DNA from: Burkholderiales bacterium
GTDB taxonomy: Bacteria; Pseudomonadota; Gammaproteobacteria; Burkholderiales; Burkholderiaceae_E
NCBI GenBank assembly: GCA_029977705.1
Contig: JAPOKJ010000002.1
Span: 62,001-126,000, forward strand
Length of the DNA stretch: 64,000 nt
Reading direction: 5' to 3'
Shown here: positions 45,532 to 53,704 of the stretch, piece after piece
How positions within the stretch are numbered: position 1 is the stretch's first letter
Layout of the letters: each line of letters opens with the position of its first letter
Program-made: the position numbers and the translations under genes
Notes under the pieces: model-generated
What the model was told of the DNA's origin: nothing
Databases searched by the model: none
What the model saw: the letters and a program-made list of their open reading frames with translations, nothing else

Positions 45532-47517
45532 ATGGGCATCGAGATCGGACACGTCGCACTGAGCCTGGCACTGGCCGTGGCCCTGCTGCTGGGCACGCTG
45601 CCGCTGATCGGCAGCTATCGCAACCAGACCCGCTGGATGGCGGTGGCGCCGCCGGCAGCCGCCGCGCTGTTCCTGCTGGTGGGCCTGGCCTTCCTGTGCC
45701 TGATGAACGGCTTCATCCAGCACGATTTCAGCGTGGCCCTGATCGCCCAGCACTCCAACAGTGCCCTGCCCCTGCCCTACCGCATCGCGGCCACCTGGGG
45801 CTCGCACGAGGGCTCGATCCTGTTGTGGGCACTGATCCTTTCGGGCTGGACGGCGGCGGTGGCCTGGTTCTCGGACAGCCTGAGCCCGGTGCTGCGGGCC
45901 CGCATCCTGGCGGTGCTGGGCTGGGTGTCGGTGGGCTTCCTGCTGTTCACCCTGCTCACTTCCAACCCCTTCGAACGCCTGTTTCCGCCGGCCGAGGATG
46001 GCCGCGACCTGAACCCGCTGCTGCAGGATCCGGGCATGGTCTTCCATCCGCCGCTGCTGTACATGGGCTACGTCGGCACCTCGGTGGCCTTTGCCTTTGC
46101 GGTGGCCGGCCTGCTGGGCGGACGCTTCGATGCCGCCTGGGCCCGCTGGGCGCGCCCCTGGACCACCGTCGCCTGGTGCTTCCTGACCCTGGGCATCGCA
46201 CTCGGCTCGTTCTGGGCCTACTACGAACTGGGCTGGGGCGGCTGGTGGTTCTGGGATCCGGTCGAAAACGCCTCCTTCATGCCCTGGCTGGTCACCACCG
46301 CGCTGCTGCACTCGCTGGCCGTGACCGAAAAGCGCGGCCTGTTCAAGACCTGGACCGTCCTGCTCGCCTTGCTCGCCTTCAGCCTGAGCCTGCTGGGCAC
46401 CTTCCTCGTGCGCTCGGGTGTCCTGACCTCGGTCCACGCCTTTGCCACCGACCCGAGCCGGGGCGTCTTCATCCTCGCCTTTCTCGGCGTGGTCATCGGC
46501 GGGGCGCTGCTGCTCTATGCCTGGCGCGCCCCGGGCATCCGCGGCAATGACCAGAGCTATGCCCTGATCTCGCGCGAGTCGATGCTGCTGGCCAACAACA
46601 TCCTGCTGCTGGTGGCCACCGCGGCGGTGCTGCTGGGCACGCTCTATCCCCTGGTGCTGGACATTCTGGACAAGGGCAAGATCTCGGTCGGCCCGCCCTA
46701 CTTCAATGCGGTCTTCTATCCCCTGATGACGCCGCTGCTGTTCCTGATGGCGATCGGTCCGGTCACGCGCTGGCGGCAGGGCAGCCCGCTCGAAGTTGCG
46801 CTGCAACTGCGCTGGGCCTTTGCGGTCACGGTGGTCGGCGCCTTCGCGGTGCCCGCCCTGCTGGCCGCCAGCGGCAGCGGACAGGCCTTCCGGCCCCTGA
46901 CCAGCCTGGGCCTGGGGCTGGCATTCTGGATCGCCGCCTCGGTGCTCCTGACCGCCCTGTCGCTGCTGCGAGGCCATGACGGACGGCTGAGCCTGGCCCG
47001 GGCCAGGCTGCATGCGCCCTCGGTCTGGGGCATGCACCTGGCCCATCTGGGCATTGCAGTCTTCGTGTTCGGCGTGACCATGGTCAAGTCCTACGAGACC
47101 GAGAAGGAGGTGCGCCTGAGTGTCGGCCAGAGCACCGAGATCGGCACCTACCGCCTGCGCTTTGACAGCCTGGGCCAGACCCGGGGGCCGAACTACGACG
47201 CCATCCGCGGCACCTTCACCGTCAGCCGTGGCGCTGACGATCCCGGATTCCGGCTGCAGCCTGAAAAGCGCCTGTATCGGGCCGGCAAACAGGCGATGAC
47301 CGAGGCCGCCATCCACCGCCACCCGGGCGGCGACGTCTACATGGCGATGGGCGAGGCGATCGGGGACAACACCTGGGCCATCCGCATTGCCTTCAAGCCC
47401 TTCATCAACACCATCTGGATCGGTTGCGTGCTGATGGCCCTGGGCGGCCTGTGGGCGGTTGCCGACAAGCGCTACCGCCGTGCCCGGCGCAGCGCCACGG
47501 TCGCTGTGGAGGCCTGA
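45532..47517 (+). CDS. ccmF: Cytochrome c heme lyase subunit CcmF
   Basis: CcmF is the large synthetase that attaches heme to apocytochrome c. The 661-residue protein has about 14-15 helices and the WWD domain GWGGWWFWDPVENASFMPWL at about residues 233-252. The SHEGSILLWALIL histidine segment and the C-terminal FKPFINTIWIGC are also present. Its length matches the family (about 650). ccmG follows 3 bases after the stop. Confidence 0.96.
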   Translation: MGIEIGHVALSLALAVALLLGTLPLIGSYRNQTRWMAVAPPAAAALFLLVGLAFLCLMNGFIQHDFSVALIAQHSNSALPLPYRIAATWGSHEGSILLWALILSGWTAAVAWFSDSLSPVLRARILAVLGWVSVGFLLFTLLTSNPFERLFPPAEDGRDLNPLLQDPGMVFHPPLLYMGYVGTSVAFAFAVAGLLGGRFDAAWARWARPWTTVAWCFLTLGIALGSFWAYYELGWGGWWFWDPVENASFMPWLVTTALLHSLAVTEKRGLFKTWTVLLALLAFSLSLLGTFLVRSGVLTSVHAFATDPSRGVFILAFLGVVIGGALLLYAWRAPGIRGNDQSYALISRESMLLANNILLLVATAAVLLGTLYPLVLDILDKGKISVGPPYFNAVFYPLMTPLLFLMAIGPVTRWRQGSPLEVALQLRWAFAVTVVGAFAVPALLAASGSGQAFRPLTSLGLGLAFWIAASVLLTALSLLRGHDGRLSLARARLHAPSVWGMHLAHLGIAVFVFGVTMVKSYETEKEVRLSVGQSTEIGTYRLRFDSLGQTRGPNYDAIRGTFTVSRGADDPGFRLQPEKRLYRAGKQAMTEAAIHRHPGGDVYMAMGEAIGDNTWAIRIAFKPFINTIWIGCVLMALGGLWAVADKRYRRARRSATVAVEA

Positions 47518-47520
47518 GTC

Positions 47521-48066
47521 ATGGGTCGCGTGCTGCGCTTTGCCCTGCCGCTGCTGTTCTTTGCCGGCCTGGGCTGGTTCCTGCTCAAGGGCCTGGACAA
47601 GGACCCGCGGGCCCTGCCTTCGGTGCTGATTGACAAGCCGGTGCCGGCCTTCTCGCTGCCGCTGCTCACCGCCGGCCAGTCCGGCCCCGACACCTGGACG
47701 CCGGCGCAGATGAAGGGCCAGGTCTGGCTGCTCAATGTCTGGGGCTCCTGGTGCGCCGCCTGCGTGACCGAGCATCCCCTGCTCAATGAACTGGCCCGGG
47801 CCAAGGTTCTGCCCCTGGTGGGATTTGCCTGGAAGGATGCGCCGGCCGCCTCGCAGGCCTGGCTCAACAAGCATGGCAACCCTTTTCAGGTGGTGGTGCT
47901 GGACCAGCCTGGCCGCAGTGCCATCGATCTGGGCGTCTACGGGGCCCCGGAGAGCTACCTGATCGACAAGCAGGGACGCATCCGTTTCAAGCAGGTCGGC
48001 CCCTTCACGGCGGAGATCATCCAGTCACAGCTGCTGCCCCTGGCCCGCAAGCTGGTGGCCGAATGA
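47521..48066 (+). CDS. ccmG: Thiol:disulfide interchange protein CcmG (DsbE)
   Basis: The 181-residue periplasmic thioredoxin has an N-terminal anchor (about residues 4-22), the active CxxC at Cys78-Cys81 (SWCAAC) and GAPESYLID near residue 140. It keeps apocytochrome c cysteines reduced for heme attachment, receiving electrons from DsbD/CcdA. It begins 3 bases after ccmF. Confidence 0.94.
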   Translation: MGRVLRFALPLLFFAGLGWFLLKGLDKDPRALPSVLIDKPVPAFSLPLLTAGQSGPDTWTPAQMKGQVWLLNVWGSWCAACVTEHPLLNELARAKVLPLVGFAWKDAPAASQAWLNKHGNPFQVVVLDQPGRSAIDLGVYGAPESYLIDKQGRIRFKQVGPFTAEIIQSQLLPLARKLVAE

Positions 48067-48124
48067 GGCCAGTCACCCGCCCTCACCGCCCTTCCTCCGA
48101 GAACGCGCCCCGCAAAGGATTCCC

Positions 48125-48532
48125 ATGCCCATGACCGACGCTCAAGTACAGGCGCGCTTCCAGGTCCTCGGCGAGGAACTGCGCTGCCTGGTGTGCCAGA
48201 ACCAGACCCTGGCCGACTCCAACGCCGACCTGGCCCGCGACCTGCGCACCGAGGTCGAGGAGCAGATCCGCGCCGGCAAGAGCGACCAGCAGATCAAGGA
48301 TTACCTGGTGGCCCGCTATGGCGACTTCGTGCTGTACCGGCCGCAGGTCAAGCGCGAGACCTGGCTGCTGTGGGCCGGCCCCTTCGCCCTGCTCGGCGGC
48401 GGCGCACTGGCCTGGGTACTGACGCGCCGTCAGCGCGCCTCATCGCGCGCGGCTGCTGCGGCAGGCGGGCCAGGAAAATCTGCCCGGATGTCGGCCGAGG
48501 CCGCCGAAAAACTGCTGCGCGACGATCGCTGA
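48125..48532 (+). CDS. ccmH: Cytochrome c maturation protein CcmH, without visible signal peptide
   Basis: CcmH reduces apocytochrome thiols with its LRCxxCQN motif; here Cys21 and Cys24 in LRCLVCQNQ are intact. A single helix lies at about residues 80-99, followed by positive residues. CcmH normally has an N-terminal signal peptide that puts the CxxC in the periplasm. Here the protein starts just 20 residues before the motif, with no hydrophobic run. The open frame upstream (back to 48067) also encodes no hydrophobic stretch. A good AAAGGA ribosome binding site fits ATG 48125, so the missing signal looks real. This is the last ccm gene. Confidence 0.88.
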   Translation: MPMTDAQVQARFQVLGEELRCLVCQNQTLADSNADLARDLRTEVEEQIRAGKSDQQIKDYLVARYGDFVLYRPQVKRETWLLWAGPFALLGGGALAWVLTRRQRASSRAAAAAGGPGKSARMSAEAAEKLLRDDR

Positions 48533-48545
48533 GCAGGCGGAAACG

Positions 48546-49763
48546 TCAGCGCGCGGCCGACGGCGCCCGCAGACCTGCAATCCGCCAGGCCGCCACCATC
48601 ACCACCAGGGCCCAGGCACCGGTGAGCCAGCCGGTGGCGCCCCATCCGCCGGTCGTGGTGGCCAGCCAGGCGATGCAGGCCGGTGCCAGCAACTGGCCCA
48701 GCCCCGCACCCTGCTGCATGAATCCGACAGTGGTCGCCACCGCCTGGGGCCCCGGTGCCAGGCGATTGCTCAGCTGGAACAGCGTGCCCGGAATGCGCCC
48801 GGCCACCGCCGAAAAGACGAGCACCGCCAGGTAACGCAGCGCAAACGCCAGCCCGCCGGCTGCCGAACCCGCCCCGAGGGCGGCCGCCCAGGCCTGCAGG
48901 GGGGCGGCAAAGATCAGCCACGCGGTCAGGATCATCACGGCCGAGGCGCCGATCAGGGTGCCCTGCGCGGGAACGCCCCGCTGGGCGCGACGTCCGGCAT
49001 CGATATTGCCCCAGGCATTGGCGATCACGCCGACAGCGCTGAGCAGGCCGCCCCATTGCGGCGAGATGCCGGCATCGCGGTACACCGTGGGCAGAAAGCC
49101 GAACACGCCCATCCACTGCGCGGCATAGAAACCGAACATCGCCGCCAGCAGCCAGGGGCCAGGGCTGCCCAGGGTCTGGCGGGCATTGGCCAGCATCGGG
49201 GCGGCAACCCGCGCACCGGCCTGGCCGGCAGCAGTACCGACGCCTCGCCACACCAGCAGGGCCCATAACGCACTCAGGGTACAGGCCACCCACCAGGCGC
49301 TGCGCCAGCCGGGCAGGAAGGCGGCCAGCAGCAAGCCCATGCCCATGCCAAAAGGCATGTAGGCGCCCCACCAACCCAGCCAGGCCGAGAGCCGGTCCCC
49401 GGCGATGCGCTGGCGCAGCAGGGTCGGCCCCGGCAGCACGGTGAAGATGAAGCCCAGACTCTCCAGGACGCGGGACGCCAGCAGGGCCCGCGGGTCCTGG
49501 GACAGGGCCCCCAGGCCACTGCCCAGACTGAGCAGGCACAGGCCCGCCACCATGGCGCGCACATGGCCGAAGCGATCGGTCAGCGCGCCCCCGAACAGGC
49601 CGATGCTGCTGGTCGCCAGCTGGATCACCGACAACAGGGTGCTGGCCTGCAGCAGGCTCAGACCGAACTGTGCGGTCAGTTGCGGCAATGCCGCCGGCAT
49701 CTTGCCGACATGCAGCGCCGCAACGATGCCGGCGCCCACCACGATCAGGGCTGAACGTCTCAC
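48546..49763 (-). CDS. MFS transporter
   Basis: The 405-residue protein has about twelve hydrophobic helices and the MFS motif GALTDRFGHVRAM after helix 2. The pattern (short loops, LPQLTAQFGLSLLQAS start) is similar to CynX/NimT-type and nitrate/cyanate-like carriers, but no substrate can be named. The start codon is GTG at 49763, with a weak GGAA upstream. It is convergent with ccmH (14 bases apart) and followed upstream by a gene-free region. Confidence 0.8.
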   Translation of the reverse strand: MRRSALIVVGAGIVAALHVGKMPAALPQLTAQFGLSLLQASTLLSVIQLATSSIGLFGGALTDRFGHVRAMVAGLCLLSLGSGLGALSQDPRALLASRVLESLGFIFTVLPGPTLLRQRIAGDRLSAWLGWWGAYMPFGMGMGLLLAAFLPGWRSAWWVACTLSALWALLVWRGVGTAAGQAGARVAAPMLANARQTLGSPGPWLLAAMFGFYAAQWMGVFGFLPTVYRDAGISPQWGGLLSAVGVIANAWGNIDAGRRAQRGVPAQGTLIGASAVMILTAWLIFAAPLQAWAAALGAGSAAGGLAFALRYLAVLVFSAVAGRIPGTLFQLSNRLAPGPQAVATTVGFMQQGAGLGQLLAPACIAWLATTTGGWGATGWLTGAWALVVMVAAWRIAGLRAPSAAR

Positions 49764-49779
49764 TTATTCCATCACTTGC

Positions 49780-49795
49780 CGGCCATCACTGGCCG
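49780..49795. repeat. Short perfect hairpin near the MFS start
   Basis: CGGCCA, loop TCAC, TGGCCG forms a 6-base stem 17 bases before the MFS start codon. A TTAT sequence lies at 49764-49767. The layout superficially recalls the end of an IS200/IS605-type element, but no transposase or clear opposite end is present, so it is recorded only as a repeat. Confidence 0.35.
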
Positions 49796-49868
49796 TTGAA
49801 CCGAATCCCGCCGGCCGCTCATCGGGCCCGCCCCCACGGCCTTGTGTGCATCGCCTAAGGTGTGATCC

Positions 49869-50140
49869 ATGACGAGTCCACGCGAAACAATACGCGAGCC
49901 CAAGCCCATGATGGCTGCGGGTACTCGACATAGCGTGCCCCCGCGCATGAACACGGGATACGCCTGCCCTACCGCAACTTGCCAGCCAGAAGGAGAGCGG
50001 CATTTTGTAAAAGGCAGTGTGAGAGAGAGGTCATACGGCAAGGCCCGCGAAAGACGGGGCTTGAACGGTTCAGTGCCGAGGTACTGAGTCAGGATAGCGG
50101 TAAGCCAGGCCTCGGACCTCACCGTCGGGGGCCTGGCGCA
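49869..50140 (+). ncRNA. Candidate structured RNA island of unknown type
   Basis: Between the MFS and gamma carbonic anhydrase genes lies a gene-free stretch with lower GC than its surroundings. Six or more hairpins follow each other on the plus strand: 49881-49896, 49895-49927, 49933-49963 (GCGT/ACGC with CCC/GGG), 50039-50063 (CAAGGCCCG, loop CGAAAGA, CGGGGCTTG), 50070-50087 and 50105-50136 (CCAGGCC/GGCCTGG). The reading frames within it (72 and 126 codons) show no protein-like features. It may be a structured regulatory RNA, an orphan omega-RNA (HEARO)-like element or a group II intron remnant. I do not recognise it firmly. Confidence 0.35.
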
Positions 50141-50188
50141 ACCCCTTTTCACCCCGCCTGCATCGCGCCCCGGATGCTCCGGTCGCGC

Positions 50189-50713
50189 TCAGCCGATACG
50201 CTTCAGATGCTTTCTGAAGTAGGCCTGCCGATCCGCATATTTTTCCGCCCCGACCGAGATGCGCCGCGCATTGTCCGGCGTCAGTTCGCGCACGGCCTTG
50301 GCCGGTGCACCCATGATCATCGAGCCGGGCGGAAATTCCTTGCCGCCGGTCACGACCGCGCCAGCAGCCACCAGGCAGCCACTGGCAATCGTCGAGCCGT
50401 CCAGCACCACGGCCTGGATGCCGATCAGGGCACCGTCAGCGATCGTGCAGCCATGCAGCATGGCCTGATGCCCGACCGTGACGTTCTTGCCCACCGTCAG
50501 CGGAAAGCCGGGGTCGACATGCAGCACCGCGCCCTCCTGGACATTGCTGCCCTCGCCGATGACGATTGGCTCGTTGTCGGCCCGCAGCACGGCACCCGGC
50601 CACACGGACGCGCGGGCATGCAGGGTCACCTTGCCGATCACCACCGCCTCCTCGGCCACCCAGGCCTCGGGATGAATATTGGGCACATCGTCGCCCAGTG
50701 CATAAATGGCCAT
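50189..50713 (-). CDS. Gamma carbonic anhydrase family protein
   Basis: The 174-residue left-handed beta-helix protein has repeated hexapeptides and the three zinc histidines His65, His82 and His87 (VTVGHQAMLHGC). The C-terminal helix region GAEKYADRQAYFRKHLKRI closes it. Family members bind zinc or similar metals; some hydrate CO2, many have unknown reactions (YrdA/PaaY-like). The ATG at 50713 is preceded by AAGGA and begins the conserved sequence; the long upstream frame is a shadow. It is followed by the structured island and preceded by hemL on the same strand. Confidence 0.9.
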   Translation of the reverse strand: MAIYALGDDVPNIHPEAWVAEEAVVIGKVTLHARASVWPGAVLRADNEPIVIGEGSNVQEGAVLHVDPGFPLTVGKNVTVGHQAMLHGCTIADGALIGIQAVVLDGSTIASGCLVAAGAVVTGGKEFPPGSMIMGAPAKAVRELTPDNARRISVGAEKYADRQAYFRKHLKRIG

Positions 50714-50849
50714 CTCGGATCCTTGTGTTGATGTCGTGAATGAATGTTGCCGCTGCCCTTCAGCCGGTCCGCTGCGCCTGCGCCGTGGCGCGGTGGCCAG
50801 AGCGCAGGTCAGGCGGCTGGCCCTTGGCTCGGGCCGCCGCGCCGCACGC

Positions 50850-52142
50850 TCAGGCCACGCGGGCCAGCGAGCGGCGCACCGCCGCCAGGGTATGGGCCAG
50901 GTCCTCGTCGGACAGGGCCGACGAAAAGAAGAACGCCTCCACCGGCGAAGGCGGCAGGTAGACGCCTTCCTCGAGCATGAAGTGGTAGAACTGCTTGAAG
51001 CGCTCCACGTTCTGGGTCGAGACCTCGGCAAAGCTGTCCGGGGGCGTGGCCCGCATGAAGACGCCGCCCATGGTGCCCAGGCTGCGGGCGCAGAAGTCGA
51101 TGCCGCGCTCGCGCCTGGCCTCGCGTCCGGCCTCGTTGAGGCCCTCCACTAAGCGCGCGCAGCGGGCGCTCAGGGCGTCGAAAAAGCCTTCGGCGCGGAT
51201 GAGCTTGAGCGTGGCCAGGCCGGCCGCCATCGCGATCGGATTGCCCGACAGGGTGCCGGCCTGATAGACCGGCCCGAGCGGCGCCATCATGTCCATGATG
51301 TGCGCCGGACCGGCCACCGCACCCACGGGCATGCCGCCGCCAATCACCTTGCCGAACACCGACAGGTCGGGCACGACGCCCGAATGTTCCTGGGCCCCGC
51401 CCAGGGCGACCCGGAAACCGCTCATCACCTCGTCGAAGATCAGCACGCTGCCATGCTGCGTGCACAGGTCGCGCAACCCTTGCAGGAATCCGGGCTTGGG
51501 GGTGATCAGGTTCATGTTGCCGGCAACCGGCTCGACGATCAGGCAGGCCATGTCGCTGCCGTGCTGGTCGAACAAGGCCTTCACCGAAGCCAGGTCATTG
51601 AACTGCGCCACCAGGGTGTGCCTGGCCAGGTCTTCGGGCACACCCGCAGAGGTCGGCGTCCCGAAGGCCAGGGCCCCCGAGCCCGCCTTGACCAGCAGGC
51701 TGTCGGCGGTACCGTGATAGCAGCCCTCGAACTTGATGATCTTGGTGCGCCGGGTATAGCCGCGCGCCAGGCGCAGCGCCGACATCGCCGCCTCGGTCCC
51801 CGAGCTGGTGAAGCGCACCCGCTCGACCTGCGGAAAGATCTCGCACAATTGCTCGGCCAGTTCGGTCTCGAGCAGGTTGGGCGCACCATAGGACAGGCCA
51901 TTCTCGGCCGCTGCATGAACCCGCGCCAACACGTCGGGGTGGCCATGACCGACGATCATCGGCCCCCAGGAACCCAGAAAATCGATGTAACGCCGGCCCT
52001 CGACGTCCCACATGTAGGCGCCCTGCGCACGGGCGATGAAGCGCGGCGTGCCGCCCACGGCGCGGAAGGCGCGTACCGCGGAATTGACGCCGCCGACGAG
52101 AACTTTCTGGGCTCTTTGGAATTCCTGGAGATTGCTGGTCAT
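50850..52142 (-). CDS. hemL: Glutamate-1-semialdehyde 2,1-aminomutase
   Basis: HemL converts glutamate-1-semialdehyde to 5-aminolevulinate, the second step of the C5 route to heme. The 430-residue length and the PLP lysine Lys265 ([13 protein letters not shown]) match the family, as do [10 protein letters not shown] at the N-terminus, [12 protein letters not shown] and the [20 protein letters not shown] phosphate site. It is a cytoplasmic homodimer. It lies 125 bases downstream of the cyclopropane synthase gene on the same strand. A supply of heme here fits the nearby ccm genes, but linkage is not shown. Confidence 0.97.
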   Translation of the reverse strand: MTSNLQEFQRAQKVLVGGVNSAVRAFRAVGGTPRFIARAQGAYMWDVEGRRYIDFLGSWGPMIVGHGHPDVLARVHAAAENGLSYGAPNLLETELAEQLCEIFPQVERVRFTSSGTEAAMSALRLARGYTRRTKIIKFEGCYHGTADSLLVKAGSGALAFGTPTSAGVPEDLARHTLVAQFNDLASVKALFDQHGSDMACLIVEPVAGNMNLITPKPGFLQGLRDLCTQHGSVLIFDEVMSGFRVALGGAQEHSGVVPDLSVFGKVIGGGMPVGAVAGPAHIMDMMAPLGPVYQAGTLSGNPIAMAAGLATLKLIRAEGFFDALSARCARLVEGLNEAGREARRERGIDFCARSLGTMGGVFMRATPPDSFAEVSTQNVERFKQFYHFMLEEGVYLPPSPVEAFFFSSALSDEDLAHTLAAVRRSLARVA

Positions 52143-52169
52143 GGTCGCTGTGCTGGTTGGAAGGGACGC

Positions 52170-52191
52170 GCCCCGCGCCTGAAGGCGGGGC
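52170..52191 (-). terminator. Hairpin between the cyclopropane synthase and hemL genes
   Basis: A 7-base-pair stem (GCCCCGC against GCGGGGC, 8-base loop) lies in the 125-base gap. There is no T-run, so its use as a terminator for the synthase gene is tentative. Confidence 0.35.
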
Positions 52192-52267
52192 GGCGCCTGC
52201 GCAGGCCTCGACGCCCCCCGAGAGGGACGTGCCGGCTGCGCAATCCCCTATTGTCCCGCAAAACCGG

Positions 52268-53518
52268 TCAGGATGCGGCCGCACGGCCCTCTGGATACAT
52301 GTGGCGGCGCGACCAGGGCAAGGTCCCGGCCTCGGCGCCCGCCTTGCGACAGACCACCTGGTACAGCGAAATCTCGTCCTGCTCGAAGGCGTGGGCACAG
52401 CCGAGCAGGTAGACGCGCCAGATGCGGTAGCGCTTTTCCCCCGCCAGGTCCCTGATCCGTCCGGCCTGGGCCTCGAAGGAAGCCCCCCAGCAGCGCAGGG
52501 TCCGGGCGTAGTGGCGACGCAGCGATTCGATGTCCCAGGCTTCCAGCCCGCCTCGCTGCATCGCCTTCAGGACGGTGCCGATGTGGGCCAGTTCCCCACC
52601 CGGGAAGACATACTTGGCGATGAAGTCGCCGCCACCGAATGCGGTCTGACCGTCATCGGGATCGGTGCTGGTGATGCCATGATTCAGCGCCACTCCCCCG
52701 TCGGCCAGCAGACGGGCCAGCGTCGCGAAATAGTCAGGCAGGTGGGCCACCCCGACATGCTCGAACATGCCGACGCTGGTGATGCGGTCGAAGCTGCCCT
52801 GCACGTCGCGATAGTCCTGCAGGCGGATCTCGATACGGTCGGACAGGCCCAGGGCGGCGACCCTGTCCCGGGCCCAGTCATGCTGCTGCTGCGACAGGGT
52901 GATGCCGACACAGCGGCACCCCCAATGCATTGCTGCCCGGATCACCAGCGCACCCCAGCCGCAGCCGATGTCGAGCAGGCGATGCCCGGGGCCGGCCCCG
53001 ATCTTGCGCAGGATATGGTCGAGCTTGAGCACCTGTGCCTGTGCGAGGGTCTCGTTGCCCGATTCGAAGTAGGCGCAGGAGTAGACCATCTCCGGGTCAA
53101 GCCAGAGCTGATAGAACGCGTTGGAGACATCGTAGTGATGGGCGATGGCCTCACGGTCATGATGCCGGGCATGCGCGTAACGGTGCGCCACCCGGCCCAT
53201 CAGCCCTACCGGTTGAATCGCGCGCCTGGCCAGGCGGTGGGCCATCGCGATGATGTCCTCGAGGGCACCCTCGACGTCGATCAGGCCCTCGACATAGGCC
53301 TCGCCCAGATGGGCCAGGCTGGGCTCGAGCAGGAACGGCAGGGCTGCGGGCGTGCGCAGGACGAGGCGCACCCTGACCTCGGGCTCGGGCCCCAGCAACC
53401 AGTAACGGCCATTCCACAGGTCGATGCGCAAAGGCAGGTCCAGCTCTGGCGCCAACTGCCTGATCCAGCGCTCGATGCGATGCTCGAGCCGCCCGCTGAC
53501 GAAAGGTTTCAAAGACAT
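52268..53518 (-). CDS. cfa: Cyclopropane-fatty-acyl-phospholipid synthase family protein
   Basis: The 416-residue enzyme has the SAM-binding motif LLDIGCGWGALV (residues 181-192) and the active-site region around YSCAYFESG and HHYDVSN. The GMFEHVG motif and a C-terminal RIWRVYLLGCAHAFEQDEISLYQ end complete the family picture. It would add methylene groups to unsaturated membrane lipids; the family also includes related SAM-dependent lipid methylases. The ATG at 53518 begins the conserved part with AAAGGA upstream. The much longer frame toward 54544 is antisense to another gene and rejected. It is divergent from a Bug receptor. Confidence 0.88.
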   Translation of the reverse strand: MSLKPFVSGRLEHRIERWIRQLAPELDLPLRIDLWNGRYWLLGPEPEVRVRLVLRTPAALPFLLEPSLAHLGEAYVEGLIDVEGALEDIIAMAHRLARRAIQPVGLMGRVAHRYAHARHHDREAIAHHYDVSNAFYQLWLDPEMVYSCAYFESGNETLAQAQVLKLDHILRKIGAGPGHRLLDIGCGWGALVIRAAMHWGCRCVGITLSQQQHDWARDRVAALGLSDRIEIRLQDYRDVQGSFDRITSVGMFEHVGVAHLPDYFATLARLLADGGVALNHGITSTDPDDGQTAFGGGDFIAKYVFPGGELAHIGTVLKAMQRGGLEAWDIESLRRHYARTLRCWGASFEAQAGRIRDLAGEKRYRIWRVYLLGCAHAFEQDEISLYQVVCRKAGAEAGTLPWSRRHMYPEGRAAAS

Positions 53519-53704
53519 CTTGAGCGTCCTTTCCGAAAGTTGCCTGCCTGGCTGCCTGCCCGGGGGTCTGCACTTTCCCCCGATGCCTGCGTTTCCGTTA
53601 GTATGTTCCCGCCGTGCGGCCTTGCCAAGGCTCGCGCAGCCTGCCCGGCATGCGGGCAGCATTGACCGATCCCCCTTCCATCCGTGACCCTGCCCCACCC
53701 GACC

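Noticed and set aside
45520-47874. 784-codon minus-strand frame opposite ccmF/ccmG
   Set aside because: It is made of Gln/Arg/His-rich text typical of the reverse of a GC-rich membrane-protein gene; the plus strand is CcmF.
49764-50150. Complete IS200/IS605 element
   Set aside because: No transposase, IscB/TnpB or matched ends are visible; only suggestive palindromes and motifs.
49772-50152. 126-codon minus frame and 72-codon plus frame (49869-50087) in the structured island
   Set aside because: No domain, signal or plausible start; they coincide with hairpins and lower GC, so a non-coding reading is preferred.
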